From assembly GCA_041730495.1 (NCBI GenBank), contig JBGSBR010000001.1:62001-126000 (forward strand): a stretch of DNA of 64,000 nucleotides, written 5' to 3'. Position 1 is the first letter of the stretch; the number at the start of each line of letters is the position of its first letter. This document shows, piece after piece, positions 16,149 to 25,090 of this stretch. Both the position numbers and the translations under genes were made by a program. The stretch comes from JBGSBR01 sp041730495 (GTDB taxonomy: Bacteria; Patescibacteriota; Microgenomatia; UBA1406; GWC2-37-13). The notes below the pieces were generated by a model. That model had not been told where the DNA came from. It saw only the letters and a program-made list of their open reading frames with translations, and ran no database searches.

Positions 16149-16781
16149 ATGGCAAAACTAATTCTCATCCGACATGGTAGGTCTGAATGGAATGATTTAG
16201 GGCTTTGGACTGGTTGGAATGATATCCCTCTCAATGATACTGGCCGTGCTGAAGCACGTCGTGCAGCTACTGAAATGCGTGATATCCAGATCGATAAAGC
16301 CTATGTCTCTGATCTCAGCCGTGCTCAAGAAACACTTGAGATTATAAAAAAAGAGCTCAACTTAACTAATATCCCAACAGTTGTCAGTCCAGCAATCAAA
16401 GAACGAAGCTACGGTGATCTGGCTGGGAAAAATAAATGGAAAGTCAAAGAAGAGTTTGGCGATGATCAGTTTCTCAAATGGCGTCGTAGCTGGGATTACC
16501 CTATTCCCAATGGAGAAACTCTGAAAAATGTCTATGAACGAGTCGTACCTTACTTCGAAAAAGAGATTTTACCTGAGCTCAAAGCCGGTAAAAATATCCT
16601 CGTTTCTGCACACGGTAATAGTTTGCGTGCATTCATCAAACATCTCGAAAAAATATCTGAGGATCTGATTACGAGTCTTGAAGTGGGCACTGGTGAGGTC
16701 TATATCTATACCATTGACGAGCAAGGCAATGTCACAGATAAAGAAATTCGTGCGACGAATGAAGCTAAACACAACGTTTAA
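16149..16781 (+). CDS. gpmA: 2,3-bisphosphoglycerate-dependent phosphoglycerate mutase
   Basis: Interconverts 3- and 2-phosphoglycerate, the step before enolase. The 210-residue protein starts KLILIRHGRSEWN, with the phospho-acceptor His in RHG. It continues with LWTGWNDIPLNDTGRAEA, AYVSDLSRAQET (substrate phosphate binding), ERSYGDLAGKNK (catalytic Glu), and SAHGNSLRAFIKHLEKI with the second active His. It is shorter than the 228-250 residues of E. coli-type enzymes. It shares the stop bases TTAA (16778-16781) with the convergent peptidase gene. Confidence 0.95.
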   Translation: MAKLILIRHGRSEWNDLGLWTGWNDIPLNDTGRAEARRAATEMRDIQIDKAYVSDLSRAQETLEIIKKELNLTNIPTVVSPAIKERSYGDLAGKNKWKVKEEFGDDQFLKWRRSWDYPIPNGETLKNVYERVVPYFEKEILPELKAGKNILVSAHGNSLRAFIKHLEKISEDLITSLEVGTGEVYIYTIDEQGNVTDKEIRATNEAKHNV

Positions 16782-18112
16782 AGCTTGTGATAGATTTTCT
16801 TCAAGGCTTCAATCCCCTCCCAAAACATCTCGGTATCAAAGTTTTCATTGGGAGCATGCAGATTATCATCTGAAAGTGTAAATCCTGTCAGTACGACTGG
16901 CTTACCAAATAAACGAGTGAAACTCTCTGCTACCGGTATACTTCCTCCACTTCGGTTAATTACCGCATTATTCCCGAAATGCTCACTTAGTATCTCGGAA
17001 ACCTGTTGCACTAACGGATTTTCAAGTGAGGTATAGAACGGTCGATCTATACCAAGCTCAGTTAATGTGTATTTTATCTCTGAAGGGATTGTATTTTTAA
17101 TAAAATCTTTGACTAATGCATCCACTGTTTCTGGTACTTGATTATCGACGAGGCGGAAAGAAAACTTCGCTTTGGCCGTACGAGGAATAACTGTCTTTGG
17201 TCCTTCACCACTAAATCCACCTGTGATACCATGCACATCCATCGATGGGAAAATCTTGGATGCCAGATAACTCGGTACACCACGAACAGTAGTCAAACCA
17301 TAGACATTTGCCTCAGATTTTAGCTCATCATCTGACTTCTGTACATTTTCTAAGAGCTTTAGCTCTGTATCTGGCACCACTCTAACATCTTTATAAAAAT
17401 TTGGAATCAAGATCTCACCGGTTTGTATATCTTTCATCTTGGCAAACAAATCTGACAAAACATTTAATGGGTTATATACACGATTACCATAGACACCTGA
17501 ATGCAGATCACTTTCACCGATAGTAAGCTCAATTTCATAGTAGATCAGTCCTCTGAGTGCATAGAATAATTGAGGTACACCTTTGGCATACATGCCAACA
17601 TCGGTGATGAAAAAGATATCTACCTTTTGCAATAATTCCCGCAAATCTTGCAGGTATTGTTCGAGATAGATACTTCCAGTCTCTTCTTCACCCTCAAGGA
17701 TAAACACAATATTGTTCGTTAAGCTATCTGACTGAATCAACTGTTCAATGGCAGCAATGTTTTGCATGACATGACCTTTATCATCTGCGACACCACGACC
17801 ATACAGCTTATCGCCACGTTCAGTGAGGACAAAAGGCTTCGATTTCCACTCTGCGACTGGATCTTCTGGCTGGACATCATAATGTCCATAGATTCCAATT
17901 GTTTTTTTAGCGCCTTCAACTTTTCTTTCTGCGATAAGCAGTGGATGACCTTCTCCTTTTACAACTGTTTTGACGGTAAAATCGAGACTTTCAAGCTTTT
18001 TCGTCAAAAAAGAAATCGCAGTTTGCATCTCATCTCGACGTGCAGGATCTGCAGATACAGATTCAATCGCGATGAAATCAGTCAGTTCTTTTAGAATTTT
18101 CGTTTTGTCCAT
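16778..18112 (-). CDS. M20 family metallopeptidase (dipeptidase-like)
   Basis: A zinc aminopeptidase/dipeptidase of 444 residues. Metal-binding and catalytic landmarks: YGHYDVQP (first His ligand and catalytic Asp), LYGRGVADDKGHVM (bridging Asp), EGEEETGS (catalytic Glu and metal Glu), and later the dimerisation domain beginning SGVYGNRVYNP. RSGGSIPVAESF and DDNLHAPNENF at the C-terminus complete the active site. It most resembles cytosolic dipeptidases that use the HYDVQP motif. The start at 18112 is fixed by a TATAAT six bases upstream, which overlaps the -10 of the divergent epimerase gene. Confidence 0.9.
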   Translation of the reverse strand: MDKTKILKELTDFIAIESVSADPARRDEMQTAISFLTKKLESLDFTVKTVVKGEGHPLLIAERKVEGAKKTIGIYGHYDVQPEDPVAEWKSKPFVLTERGDKLYGRGVADDKGHVMQNIAAIEQLIQSDSLTNNIVFILEGEEETGSIYLEQYLQDLRELLQKVDIFFITDVGMYAKGVPQLFYALRGLIYYEIELTIGESDLHSGVYGNRVYNPLNVLSDLFAKMKDIQTGEILIPNFYKDVRVVPDTELKLLENVQKSDDELKSEANVYGLTTVRGVPSYLASKIFPSMDVHGITGGFSGEGPKTVIPRTAKAKFSFRLVDNQVPETVDALVKDFIKNTIPSEIKYTLTELGIDRPFYTSLENPLVQQVSEILSEHFGNNAVINRSGGSIPVAESFTRLFGKPVVLTGFTLSDDNLHAPNENFDTEMFWEGIEALKKIYHKL

Positions 18113-18118
18113 AGCTGC

Positions 18119-18124
18119 ATTATA
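18119..18124 (-). promoter_or_regulatory. -10 element of the M20 peptidase gene
   Basis: TATAAT on the minus strand, six bases from ATG 18112. It overlaps the opposing -10 at 18121-18126 by four bases. Confidence 0.65.
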
Positions 18125-18126
18125 CT
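18121..18126 (+). promoter_or_regulatory. -10 element of the epimerase gene
   Basis: TATACT, six bases before ATG 18133. It overlaps the -10 of the divergent peptidase gene. Confidence 0.65.
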
Positions 18127-18132
18127 AAGCGT

Positions 18133-18798
18133 ATGAAAACAATTCCTACCCTTCTTACCACCACGCAAGCAGAGTTTATAGAGCAGATGCAGTTATTCCA
18201 GCCTCATTATGCACGTATTCAACTTGATATCGGTGACGGACAACTCGTACCTAACACTACCACGCAGATTAGTGATATAAAATCTATGCTCGAAAACAAT
18301 GAAGTATCACTTACTTCAACCTTTGATTTTCATCTCATGGTTCAAGATTATGCTGGTGCACTTGAGGAAATTAGAGAACTGCAAAAGATAGGCATGCAAG
18401 TTGATACTGCACTCATCAATGCTGGACTTAAACCGCAGATCGACAGATTGCAAACTCAGTATGAGTTTAAACTGGGACTTGATGTTTTCCCAGAAGTTAC
18501 CATCCCACAGATCACCACACAGTATGATCTCTCACAAATTGAAACCATCCAGATCATGACCGTCAATCCTGGTTTTCAGGGTTCACCTTTCTTACCTGAG
18601 ATGTTGCTGAAGATCAAAGAGTTACGTAAACAAAACTATGCAGGCTCCATCATGATTGATGGCGGTGTAAATGGAAATACCATACCAACAATTAGTTCTA
18701 AAGAACATAAACCAGATTATATCTGTATCGGTAGCTATCTCACCAAAGCAGGAGCTGATCTCGAAACACGTATCGAAGAACTGAAAAAATTAGAGTGA
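18133..18798 (+). CDS. Ribulose-phosphate 3-epimerase-like TIM-barrel protein
   Basis: Probably interconverts ribulose 5-phosphate and xylulose 5-phosphate. The 221-residue barrel keeps the family signature MTVNPGFQGSPFLPEMLLKI, the VPN after strand 2, FHLMV with one metal His, and IDGGVN with the metal/catalytic Asp. Aligned to E. coli Rpe (VHFDVMDNHYVPN), the segment here reads RIQLDIGDGQLVPN. The first metal-ligand His is therefore Gln, while both Asp residues are kept. Either metal binding is altered or the protein acts on another sugar phosphate. It is divergent from the M20 gene with only 20 bases between start codons. Confidence 0.75.
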   Translation: MKTIPTLLTTTQAEFIEQMQLFQPHYARIQLDIGDGQLVPNTTTQISDIKSMLENNEVSLTSTFDFHLMVQDYAGALEEIRELQKIGMQVDTALINAGLKPQIDRLQTQYEFKLGLDVFPEVTIPQITTQYDLSQIETIQIMTVNPGFQGSPFLPEMLLKIKELRKQNYAGSIMIDGGVNGNTIPTISSKEHKPDYICIGSYLTKAGADLETRIEELKKLE

Positions 18799-19983
18799 TG
18801 AAGCAGGTGCTGGATACTTCGCTAGATACTCTTCTTTGAGCTGTGCGAACTTATTTTCTTGAATTGATGCACGAATCTTGGCCATGAGTTCACTGAAAAA
18901 CCAAATGTTATGTGAAGTGGTATACATCATCCCGCGTGGATCACGCTCGACAAACATCTGCCAAAGCTGCTCCCAGGTCACGCCTTCTCGACAACCGAAA
19001 CAGCCACAAGTAGTAGAAACAATTGATGTATCAGCTTTGCGATGACGCATCGAAATGCGTCCTTCATGGGTATACAAAACTCGATGCCGAGCTTCACGAG
19101 TCGGTATCACACAATCAAATAAATCTACACCGCGCTCAACACCTTCGAAGATATCACGTACCTGACCGATTCCCAGCAGATGTCGAGGCTTTGCAACGGG
19201 TAAAATTGGCAGTATCCAATCTAAAATCGCATGCATCTCTGCTTTAGTTTTACCGAGACTACCGCCGATACCATACCCCGGTACATCCGCTTGAGCGAGA
19301 AACTCCGCAGCTTGTATGCGTAGATCATGATATGCTCCACCTTGGACGATACCAAACAATGCTTGTTTAGCAGCATATGGTTTATGAGCCTCGATACACC
19401 GGTCAAGCCAGTTAAATGTCCGCTGCTGTGCTTGGGCTGTGTACTCTTTTGAGTTCAGTGGTGAAGTGCACTCATCAAACGCAAAAATGATATCTGCACC
19501 TATCTTGTGCTGTATGTCCATTGAAATCTCTGGATTAAGCGTGATATCTTCACCATCCCATCGGAAGGTTACATCATTTTCAGTAATCGTGACGGGGTTT
19601 TCGGTATCTTGAACTGCATGCTCAGCTCCTGGGAAAAAACCGCCAATTTTACCGACTTGATGAGACTTACCAAAACCAAGCGAGAAAACCTGAAAACCGC
19701 CACTATCTGAGGCATAGGTGCGATCTGATAGATTCATGAAATTATGGATTTCTTTCTCAGATTCAATTTGGGCTAAGATTTTTTTAGTGTAGATATGAAA
19801 CGTATTCACAATCAGATACTGACATGGCAGCTCCGGCCATAACTCTTTCGGTATCGCTTTGATCTCTCCTTCCGTCGCAACAATTGCAAGCTCCGGCGTT
19901 TGCAGCTCAAGATGAGGTGTACTAAAGACACCTGACCGAGCACGAGATTGATTGTCTTGAGTGTTTAATTTGAATTCAAACAT
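18790..19983 (-). CDS. tgt: Queuine tRNA-ribosyltransferase (tRNA-guanine transglycosylase)
   Basis: Exchanges guanine-34 of GUN-anticodon tRNAs for queuine or preQ1. The 397-residue protein has SDSGGFQVFSLGFGK (substrate Asp), FDECTSP, IVQGGAYHDLR, GYGIGGSLGKTK, LFDCVIPTREARH (nucleophile Asp region), and the zinc site CGCFGC (CxCxxC) followed about 25 residues later by TSHN with the His ligand. The in-frame ATG at 20043 adds 20 residues that overlap the promoter. ATG 19983 gives the normal N-terminus and follows TATACT (19993-19998). Its end overlaps the epimerase end by nine bases. Confidence 0.95.
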   Translation of the reverse strand: MFEFKLNTQDNQSRARSGVFSTPHLELQTPELAIVATEGEIKAIPKELWPELPCQYLIVNTFHIYTKKILAQIESEKEIHNFMNLSDRTYASDSGGFQVFSLGFGKSHQVGKIGGFFPGAEHAVQDTENPVTITENDVTFRWDGEDITLNPEISMDIQHKIGADIIFAFDECTSPLNSKEYTAQAQQRTFNWLDRCIEAHKPYAAKQALFGIVQGGAYHDLRIQAAEFLAQADVPGYGIGGSLGKTKAEMHAILDWILPILPVAKPRHLLGIGQVRDIFEGVERGVDLFDCVIPTREARHRVLYTHEGRISMRHRKADTSIVSTTCGCFGCREGVTWEQLWQMFVERDPRGMMYTTSHNIWFFSELMAKIRASIQENKFAQLKEEYLAKYPAPASSL

Positions 19984-20077
19984 AGGTTGTATAGTATACC
20001 AACTTGTTATAGTTTTAAAAACGTCAGTTCGTATTGACCACATGTGCAGAACCTGCTACGATTATGTCATACTTACC

Positions 20078-21604
20078 ATGAAAGTACGCGCTTATTTTAT
20101 TATTACAATTCTTAGTTTCCTCCTCATTGGATCTTCCTTTAGTATTTTGACATATGCTCAAGATTTCACAGCTGAGCCGACCATAGGCAGAGATCCACAA
20201 GTAACATCAAGTCCAGGCAATCCACCGTCACCTACTTTGGGTAGTGACAAACCAGTTGAAGAACTTAGTCCAGGCGTCAGTCCGACACTTGATCCCACCA
20301 ACCCACCTCCTTCGACTCGGGAACGGATCTTATATCTTAATAGTACGAAATCATCCACAGCTGATACGTATTATGAAAAAACTGGTATTACCTTACCTCC
20401 ACAAACCGTAAAACTTTCTGTAGATGCGCTCGTGTATTATGCAGGGGTCCGCGGCTTGGAAGCTTCTTTGTTCTGTGCTGCAGCTAGTTGCCCAGGTGGC
20501 AAAGTAAATGGTCAAAAATATGAACCAGTAATTATCTTCAATCAAAATACTGTCGATTTTCGTACTAAAACAGTACAAATTGCTATCCCTGGTCAAGGAA
20601 CATATGGAATCCGTATCTATGGATACGATGGCACAGAAGCTGATATCGATAACGTCAAATTAATGGTTCAAGGAGCAGCCGGACCACAAACTATTGATTA
20701 CATGGCCAGTAGCAATGGAAGCTTCGATGAAGTTTTAAATCCTATTCCCTCACTGCTTAGAAATCAACCAAATGGTTGGGGTGCAGGTACTGGAAACTGG
20801 GGTTATGATCTTGCTGGAGTAAATACGAACTACCAAGGAAAGACAGTCTTATCTTTTAACTCAAGTAGTCGTATCAAACGTGATTTTAATGGCGGACCTC
20901 TTTGGTCTCGCTATGAACAATCTATCCAAGGGGGAGGCACATATACACTAGAAGTCACGGCCTGGGCCGCGATTATCAAAGATCGTGGCATTTCGGTAGC
21001 TCTTGCCTGTGGTATGGATCAAGGCTGCCCAGGTGGAAAAGCTGTCAACGAAGTCTATGAACCACAGCTGAGATTATCACAAGGGACTACATTTGCCACA
21101 ACCAATACTACGATCACCGTACCTGATAACGGCACTTATTTCTTGAGAATTTTTGTTAACGATGGATCTGAAGCAATGTTTGATAGTGTAATATTGAAAA
21201 ATGCCGAAGGAGAAACGGTCAATGCTAATCCAAGTTTTGATCAGATCACAGAAACACAATACCGACCAAACGAACCAACAATCTGGACAGCAGGCCCAAG
21301 TAATGTCGGCTACTACTTCGGTAAAAGTGCGAATGATATCTCAACTACATACTGCCCTTTGCACTCAATAGGCGACGCAAACTGCGATGATCTAATCGAT
21401 GAAAAAGATTACGCTATCTGGAAAGATGAGTATGTCGGTGATGTCAACGGTCTACGCGCTGACTTCAATCGAGATAACAAAGTAAATGGTGTAGATTTTG
21501 AGATCTGGAGAGTCCATCGATTTGATATTGGAATAAGTGGAAATGGTACTGGCACAGGAACACAAAGTAAACCACCAATGAGTGAATCTAATATAACTAT
21601 ATGA
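20078..21604 (+). CDS. Secreted dockerin-bearing protein with repeated beta-sandwich domains
   Basis: 508 residues. Signal peptide (MKVRAYFIITILSFLLIGSS...TYAQ), a Pro-rich linker, then two similar domains of about 150 residues, each with a C-P-G-G-K motif (CAAASCPGGKVNGQKYEP; CGMDQGCPGGKAVNEVYEP). These resemble carbohydrate-binding-module-like sandwiches. The C-terminus carries two EF-hand-like loops with dockerin spacing, DANCDDLIDEKD and DFNRDNKVNGVD, about 35 residues apart. Dockerins bind cohesins in a calcium-dependent way. The stop overlaps the next start (ATGA at 21601-21604), so it is co-translated with the cohesin-like/dockerin protein. Confidence 0.75.
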   Translation: MKVRAYFIITILSFLLIGSSFSILTYAQDFTAEPTIGRDPQVTSSPGNPPSPTLGSDKPVEELSPGVSPTLDPTNPPPSTRERILYLNSTKSSTADTYYEKTGITLPPQTVKLSVDALVYYAGVRGLEASLFCAAASCPGGKVNGQKYEPVIIFNQNTVDFRTKTVQIAIPGQGTYGIRIYGYDGTEADIDNVKLMVQGAAGPQTIDYMASSNGSFDEVLNPIPSLLRNQPNGWGAGTGNWGYDLAGVNTNYQGKTVLSFNSSSRIKRDFNGGPLWSRYEQSIQGGGTYTLEVTAWAAIIKDRGISVALACGMDQGCPGGKAVNEVYEPQLRLSQGTTFATTNTTITVPDNGTYFLRIFVNDGSEAMFDSVILKNAEGETVNANPSFDQITETQYRPNEPTIWTAGPSNVGYYFGKSANDISTTYCPLHSIGDANCDDLIDEKDYAIWKDEYVGDVNGLRADFNRDNKVNGVDFEIWRVHRFDIGISGNGTGTGTQSKPPMSESNITI

Positions 21605-22827
21605 GCATCAATACTGAATCTTTATCCGCACACAAAACGAGAATAGTATTTCTAGCTATTATTGCGTTAGTCGCTATAGCTGCTGGAATTCTCTTTTTCT
21701 ATGAATATAGTGAACGTTCACGTGCAGTAATTGATTATTTTCCATTACGTTTCCAAACAGAAGCTATCCGACTTGCCAAAGATGGTGGAACTGGTAGTGG
21801 TAAACTCTTTGGCCAATCACCCAGTCCAAATCACCCTATCTCATTTGTACGTATGACCGTGACGTATCCCAAAAGCATTGTCGATTTCGATGGTGTCAGT
21901 GATAGTGAATGTGCAGAGATGACAACGGTAGTGGTAGATGAATCGATGCAAGGAAATCTTGGAGTACTTCGAATTACTCGTAATACAGTGGGTCCACGCG
22001 CTGAGCTTCCGATAGATTTATTTTGTATCGCTGCACTTAAGTTTAAAGCTAAAGGTGTCATCGGTACTGGCAAAGTTGAGTTCTTTCAAACTAATCCAAA
22101 TGATGAAAACAACTGGGAAATCATCTCACCAAGCACCTCATTTAGCCCAAGATTTGAAACACCAAACTTTATCGATATCATCGTAACTGAAGATGGTACT
22201 GGAGGAGGCACTCCCGGTGGTGGCACTGGCGGTCCCACTCCAACTACAGATCCAACAGCAACAGGAAGCGCACGACTCAATGTGCGTGTTAAACTGCAAG
22301 GTATAGTGGCTCGGCCCCGACGACCTCAACCACTTGATATGCAAGTTACTCTCGTCAAAGGTGCTCAAGATGAACAAACAGTCATCGGTACTAAAACAGC
22401 TCGATTTACTGTCCAAGACAATGGTGACTGGGTCACTGATACAGGATTCGATGCTACACCAGCTGGAGACTATGCAATCTTCATCAAAGGACCTAAACAT
22501 CTACAAAAGAAAATCTGTGATAACACGCCTAGTGAAAATCTTTCGGGTACATATGCCTGTGACGAGCCAAAGATTAGTTTACGACAAGGGAATCAAACGC
22601 TTGATTTCACAGGAGTACTGTTGCTTACCGGTGACATCCCTGTACAAAATGGCTTGATTGATTCGTATGATATATCGTTTGTGCGTAACAACTTAGGAAC
22701 AACAGGTGAAGATCGACTAGATCGTGCTGATCTCAACTTAGATGGTATCGTTGATACCCAAGACTATTCATTGATTATCGCTGCCCTTGAGTTTAAGTAC
22801 GAAGACGATATTCAACCTGAAGAGTAA
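21601..22827 (+). CDS. Membrane-anchored protein with cohesin-like and dockerin domains
   Basis: 408 residues. A signal-anchor helix (about 14-35) is followed by a cohesin-like beta-sandwich at about 50-200 (SFVRMTVTYPKSIVDFDGVS ... LKFKAKGVIGTGKVEFFQT). A Gly/Thr/Pro linker comes next, then a second beta domain (about 225-330) and a C-terminal dockerin-like pair at about 340-400. Its second loop, DLNLDGIVDTQD, is canonical; the first (GDIPVQNGLIDSYD) is degenerate. Carrying both modules it could act as an adaptor. Cohesin assignment is by strand pattern only and needs a profile search. Confidence 0.65.
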   Translation: MSINTESLSAHKTRIVFLAIIALVAIAAGILFFYEYSERSRAVIDYFPLRFQTEAIRLAKDGGTGSGKLFGQSPSPNHPISFVRMTVTYPKSIVDFDGVSDSECAEMTTVVVDESMQGNLGVLRITRNTVGPRAELPIDLFCIAALKFKAKGVIGTGKVEFFQTNPNDENNWEIISPSTSFSPRFETPNFIDIIVTEDGTGGGTPGGGTGGPTPTTDPTATGSARLNVRVKLQGIVARPRRPQPLDMQVTLVKGAQDEQTVIGTKTARFTVQDNGDWVTDTGFDATPAGDYAIFIKGPKHLQKKICDNTPSENLSGTYACDEPKISLRQGNQTLDFTGVLLLTGDIPVQNGLIDSYDISFVRNNLGTTGEDRLDRADLNLDGIVDTQDYSLIIAALEFKYEDDIQPEE

Positions 22828-22837
22828 ATCATTATTG

Positions 22838-24520
22838 TTAAGGAAACAATCTCCGCAGATTCCCCGCATCGCTAAACATCCCACTGATATCTTCCCATCC
22901 AAGTTTACCGTCACTATTGAAATCAAACGGAAGCATAGACTCAAAAATTATTGTATTAGTACCCTTGGTGAAGGTTATATGGGTCTGTCTAGGCAGATAA
23001 TGATCTTTCAAGAGTACTGCTCGATATTTTTTGCCAAGAGCAATATTTTCAACTTTATCAATTGTGGCAATACCACGTTCTAAACGTATCCCCGCATTTT
23101 TATACACAAGCTCATCATACTCATCAAATAACTGGAGCTCAAAGCCATCATCAGTAGTTGTAAACTTCGGAAACAACGAAGCTTGGACGTCAAGCGCAGG
23201 AAGCGGAACAACAGTAATCTTCCACGGTTGACTCGCCAAGACTGCTTCCTCACCTCGATACAGATAAAACTTCAGCTCTGTCGGACCGATCTCATCAAGC
23301 GTCGTAATGTAAATATCTATCGTACGAGTCTGTGATGGTTTGACGTGACCGAGAGGTGAAGTCAGATACCGTGTTTCTGGGATGCCCGTAAGCTTGATCT
23401 GATAATCATCTTCGACACTCCAGATCGCTTGGCCTGTATTTTGCAGCTTCAACTCGAAGTGATAGGTCGATTCTGCCACAATCTCTCGGGGCAGATCATA
23501 GGTGAAGCTACCAGACTGCCGGATTGCTGGACGACCCGCCTCCTTGGGCAGATTTTTGACTAGTTCGTACTCAGGAAAAACCTCAGAACCGCCTGGCTTG
23601 ACCCAGGAAAACTTGAGAAACGGCTCGACCTGGTAATTAAGGATGAATGGTGTCACGGCTTTTACCCGATTATCTGGCAACCACAATGTTTGATAGGCAA
23701 TCCTGAAGTTTTCGGCTACTTCTTCACGGCTCAGTGCGTCTCCATCCCAGCCAGTCTCCGTGATAAATACAGGTAGTTCCTTCACACCCAGTTCATTTAG
23801 TAATGATAACTCCCATTCGTAAGTGCGAACACTACCTTTACCAGTACCTAGCGGTGAACCACGAAAAGCAGGATTAGGATATGAATGAGAGGAGAGACCA
23901 TCAAAGTATTTATTGAAATCTTCAACTCCAATTATCTCTACTACTTGTCTCAAGTAGATGCCAGCATCCTGGTAACGTGGTAAGGCAGATGGTGCCGATG
24001 CATCCATGCCACCGAGCATTATATAAAAATCACCATTCGCATCTTTCAGTCCGCGGGCAAATGCTTCATTGATCTCTGCAAAACTTTTGCTATCGACACT
24101 GCCTCCCCATTCGGTGGCATGATTTGGTTCATTGAACAAAATAATGTAACGATCCTTGACCACCCACTTGAGCTTGTTCAGGAATTGTACCCAATCTTGG
24201 ACATCTGTACTATCAGGACGCTCCCAATTACTGCCGGCGGGCTTGGTAGCCAGTCTGACGATCGGTATAAGTCGCTTTTCACGCAGTTTTTCGAAGACTC
24301 CTTGCCATTTATTGAGATCTCGATCATTTTCCTGAATGACGACGGTAATATACCCCCAGCTACCACCGTTTGAGTTCACCAGCTCATCGGCTTTTTGTAG
24401 ATCTAGGTCATCTACTGTAGCCACATGAATACCATACTTGTTGTTTTGGGCTGATACAGCAGGCACATGACATAGCAGAAGCACGATGCTAAACAATACA
24501 AAAACCAAGAGTTTATTCAT
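22838..24520 (-). CDS. Secreted glycoside hydrolase-like TIM barrel (clan GH-A type) with a C-terminal EF-hand
   Basis: 560 residues. Signal peptide (residues 1-25, ...PAVSAQ), then a barrel of about 310 residues with the two catalytic-type glutamates expected of clan GH-A: FNEPNHATEWGG (acid/base, E131) and ITETGWDGD (nucleophile, E255). A beta-sandwich follows, similar to a NEW1/CARDB-like domain (about 335-430), then another beta domain. The C-terminus ends with one EF-hand loop, DFNSDGKLGWED, as in a half dockerin. Substrate unknown. Promoter TATAAT at 24532-24537 overlaps the dcd stop codon. Confidence 0.75.
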   Translation of the reverse strand: MNKLLVFVLFSIVLLLCHVPAVSAQNNKYGIHVATVDDLDLQKADELVNSNGGSWGYITVVIQENDRDLNKWQGVFEKLREKRLIPIVRLATKPAGSNWERPDSTDVQDWVQFLNKLKWVVKDRYIILFNEPNHATEWGGSVDSKSFAEINEAFARGLKDANGDFYIMLGGMDASAPSALPRYQDAGIYLRQVVEIIGVEDFNKYFDGLSSHSYPNPAFRGSPLGTGKGSVRTYEWELSLLNELGVKELPVFITETGWDGDALSREEVAENFRIAYQTLWLPDNRVKAVTPFILNYQVEPFLKFSWVKPGGSEVFPEYELVKNLPKEAGRPAIRQSGSFTYDLPREIVAESTYHFELKLQNTGQAIWSVEDDYQIKLTGIPETRYLTSPLGHVKPSQTRTIDIYITTLDEIGPTELKFYLYRGEEAVLASQPWKITVVPLPALDVQASLFPKFTTTDDGFELQLFDEYDELVYKNAGIRLERGIATIDKVENIALGKKYRAVLLKDHYLPRQTHITFTKGTNTIIFESMLPFDFNSDGKLGWEDISGMFSDAGNLRRLFP

Positions 24521-24532
24521 AAGAAGCCTTAA

Positions 24533-25090
24533 TTATACCTTGGGAAGAACAATACTTTTTTGATGAGAGTATTGTCCTGACGAGTCTTTGTACGAAATCT
24601 CGCATTCTTCGTCTGCTTGGAAGAACAGTATCTCAGCAATACCTTCGCCCGCATAGATCTTGGCAGGAAGCGGTGTTGTATTAGAGATTTCGATGATAAG
24701 TGAGCCTTCCCACTCTGGTTGAAGCGGTGTAACATTCACGATTATGCCACAGCGAGCGTAGGTAGACTTCCCGATACATAGCCCTAAAACGTTACGTGGG
24801 ATACGCAGGTATTCAAGACTTCGAGTCAAAGCAAATGAGTTGGGTGGGATAAGGATATACCCCTGTCCTGAGACGTCTACAAACGATTTATCGTCAAATT
24901 TCTTGGGGTCGACCACAGCTGAGTGGACATTGGTGAAGATTTTGAACTCATCAGCTACTCGGAGATCATATCCATATGATGACAAACCATATGAGACTTT
25001 GCCTCCTCTGACAAGCTTTTCCTCAAAAGGTTCAATCATTCCGTGTTCCTTGACCATGCGTTTGATCCATTTATCAGGTTGTATAGACAT
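24533..25090 (-). CDS. dcd: dCTP deaminase
   Basis: Deaminates dCTP to dUTP for thymidylate synthesis. The 185-residue protein has the trimeric dUTPase-like fold landmarks: SSYGYDLRVADEF, ALTRSLEYLRIPRNVLG, IGKSTYARCGIIVNVTPLQPEWEG (active site with catalytic Glu nearby) and the C-terminal IYAGEGIAEILFFQADE...SGQYSHQ lid. ATG 25090 is used because a TATAAT (25100-25105) lies nine bases upstream and the longer start at 25129 is unlike the family. The glycoside hydrolase gene follows after 12 bases. Confidence 0.93.
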   Translation of the reverse strand: MSIQPDKWIKRMVKEHGMIEPFEEKLVRGGKVSYGLSSYGYDLRVADEFKIFTNVHSAVVDPKKFDDKSFVDVSGQGYILIPPNSFALTRSLEYLRIPRNVLGLCIGKSTYARCGIIVNVTPLQPEWEGSLIIEISNTTPLPAKIYAGEGIAEILFFQADEECEISYKDSSGQYSHQKSIVLPKV

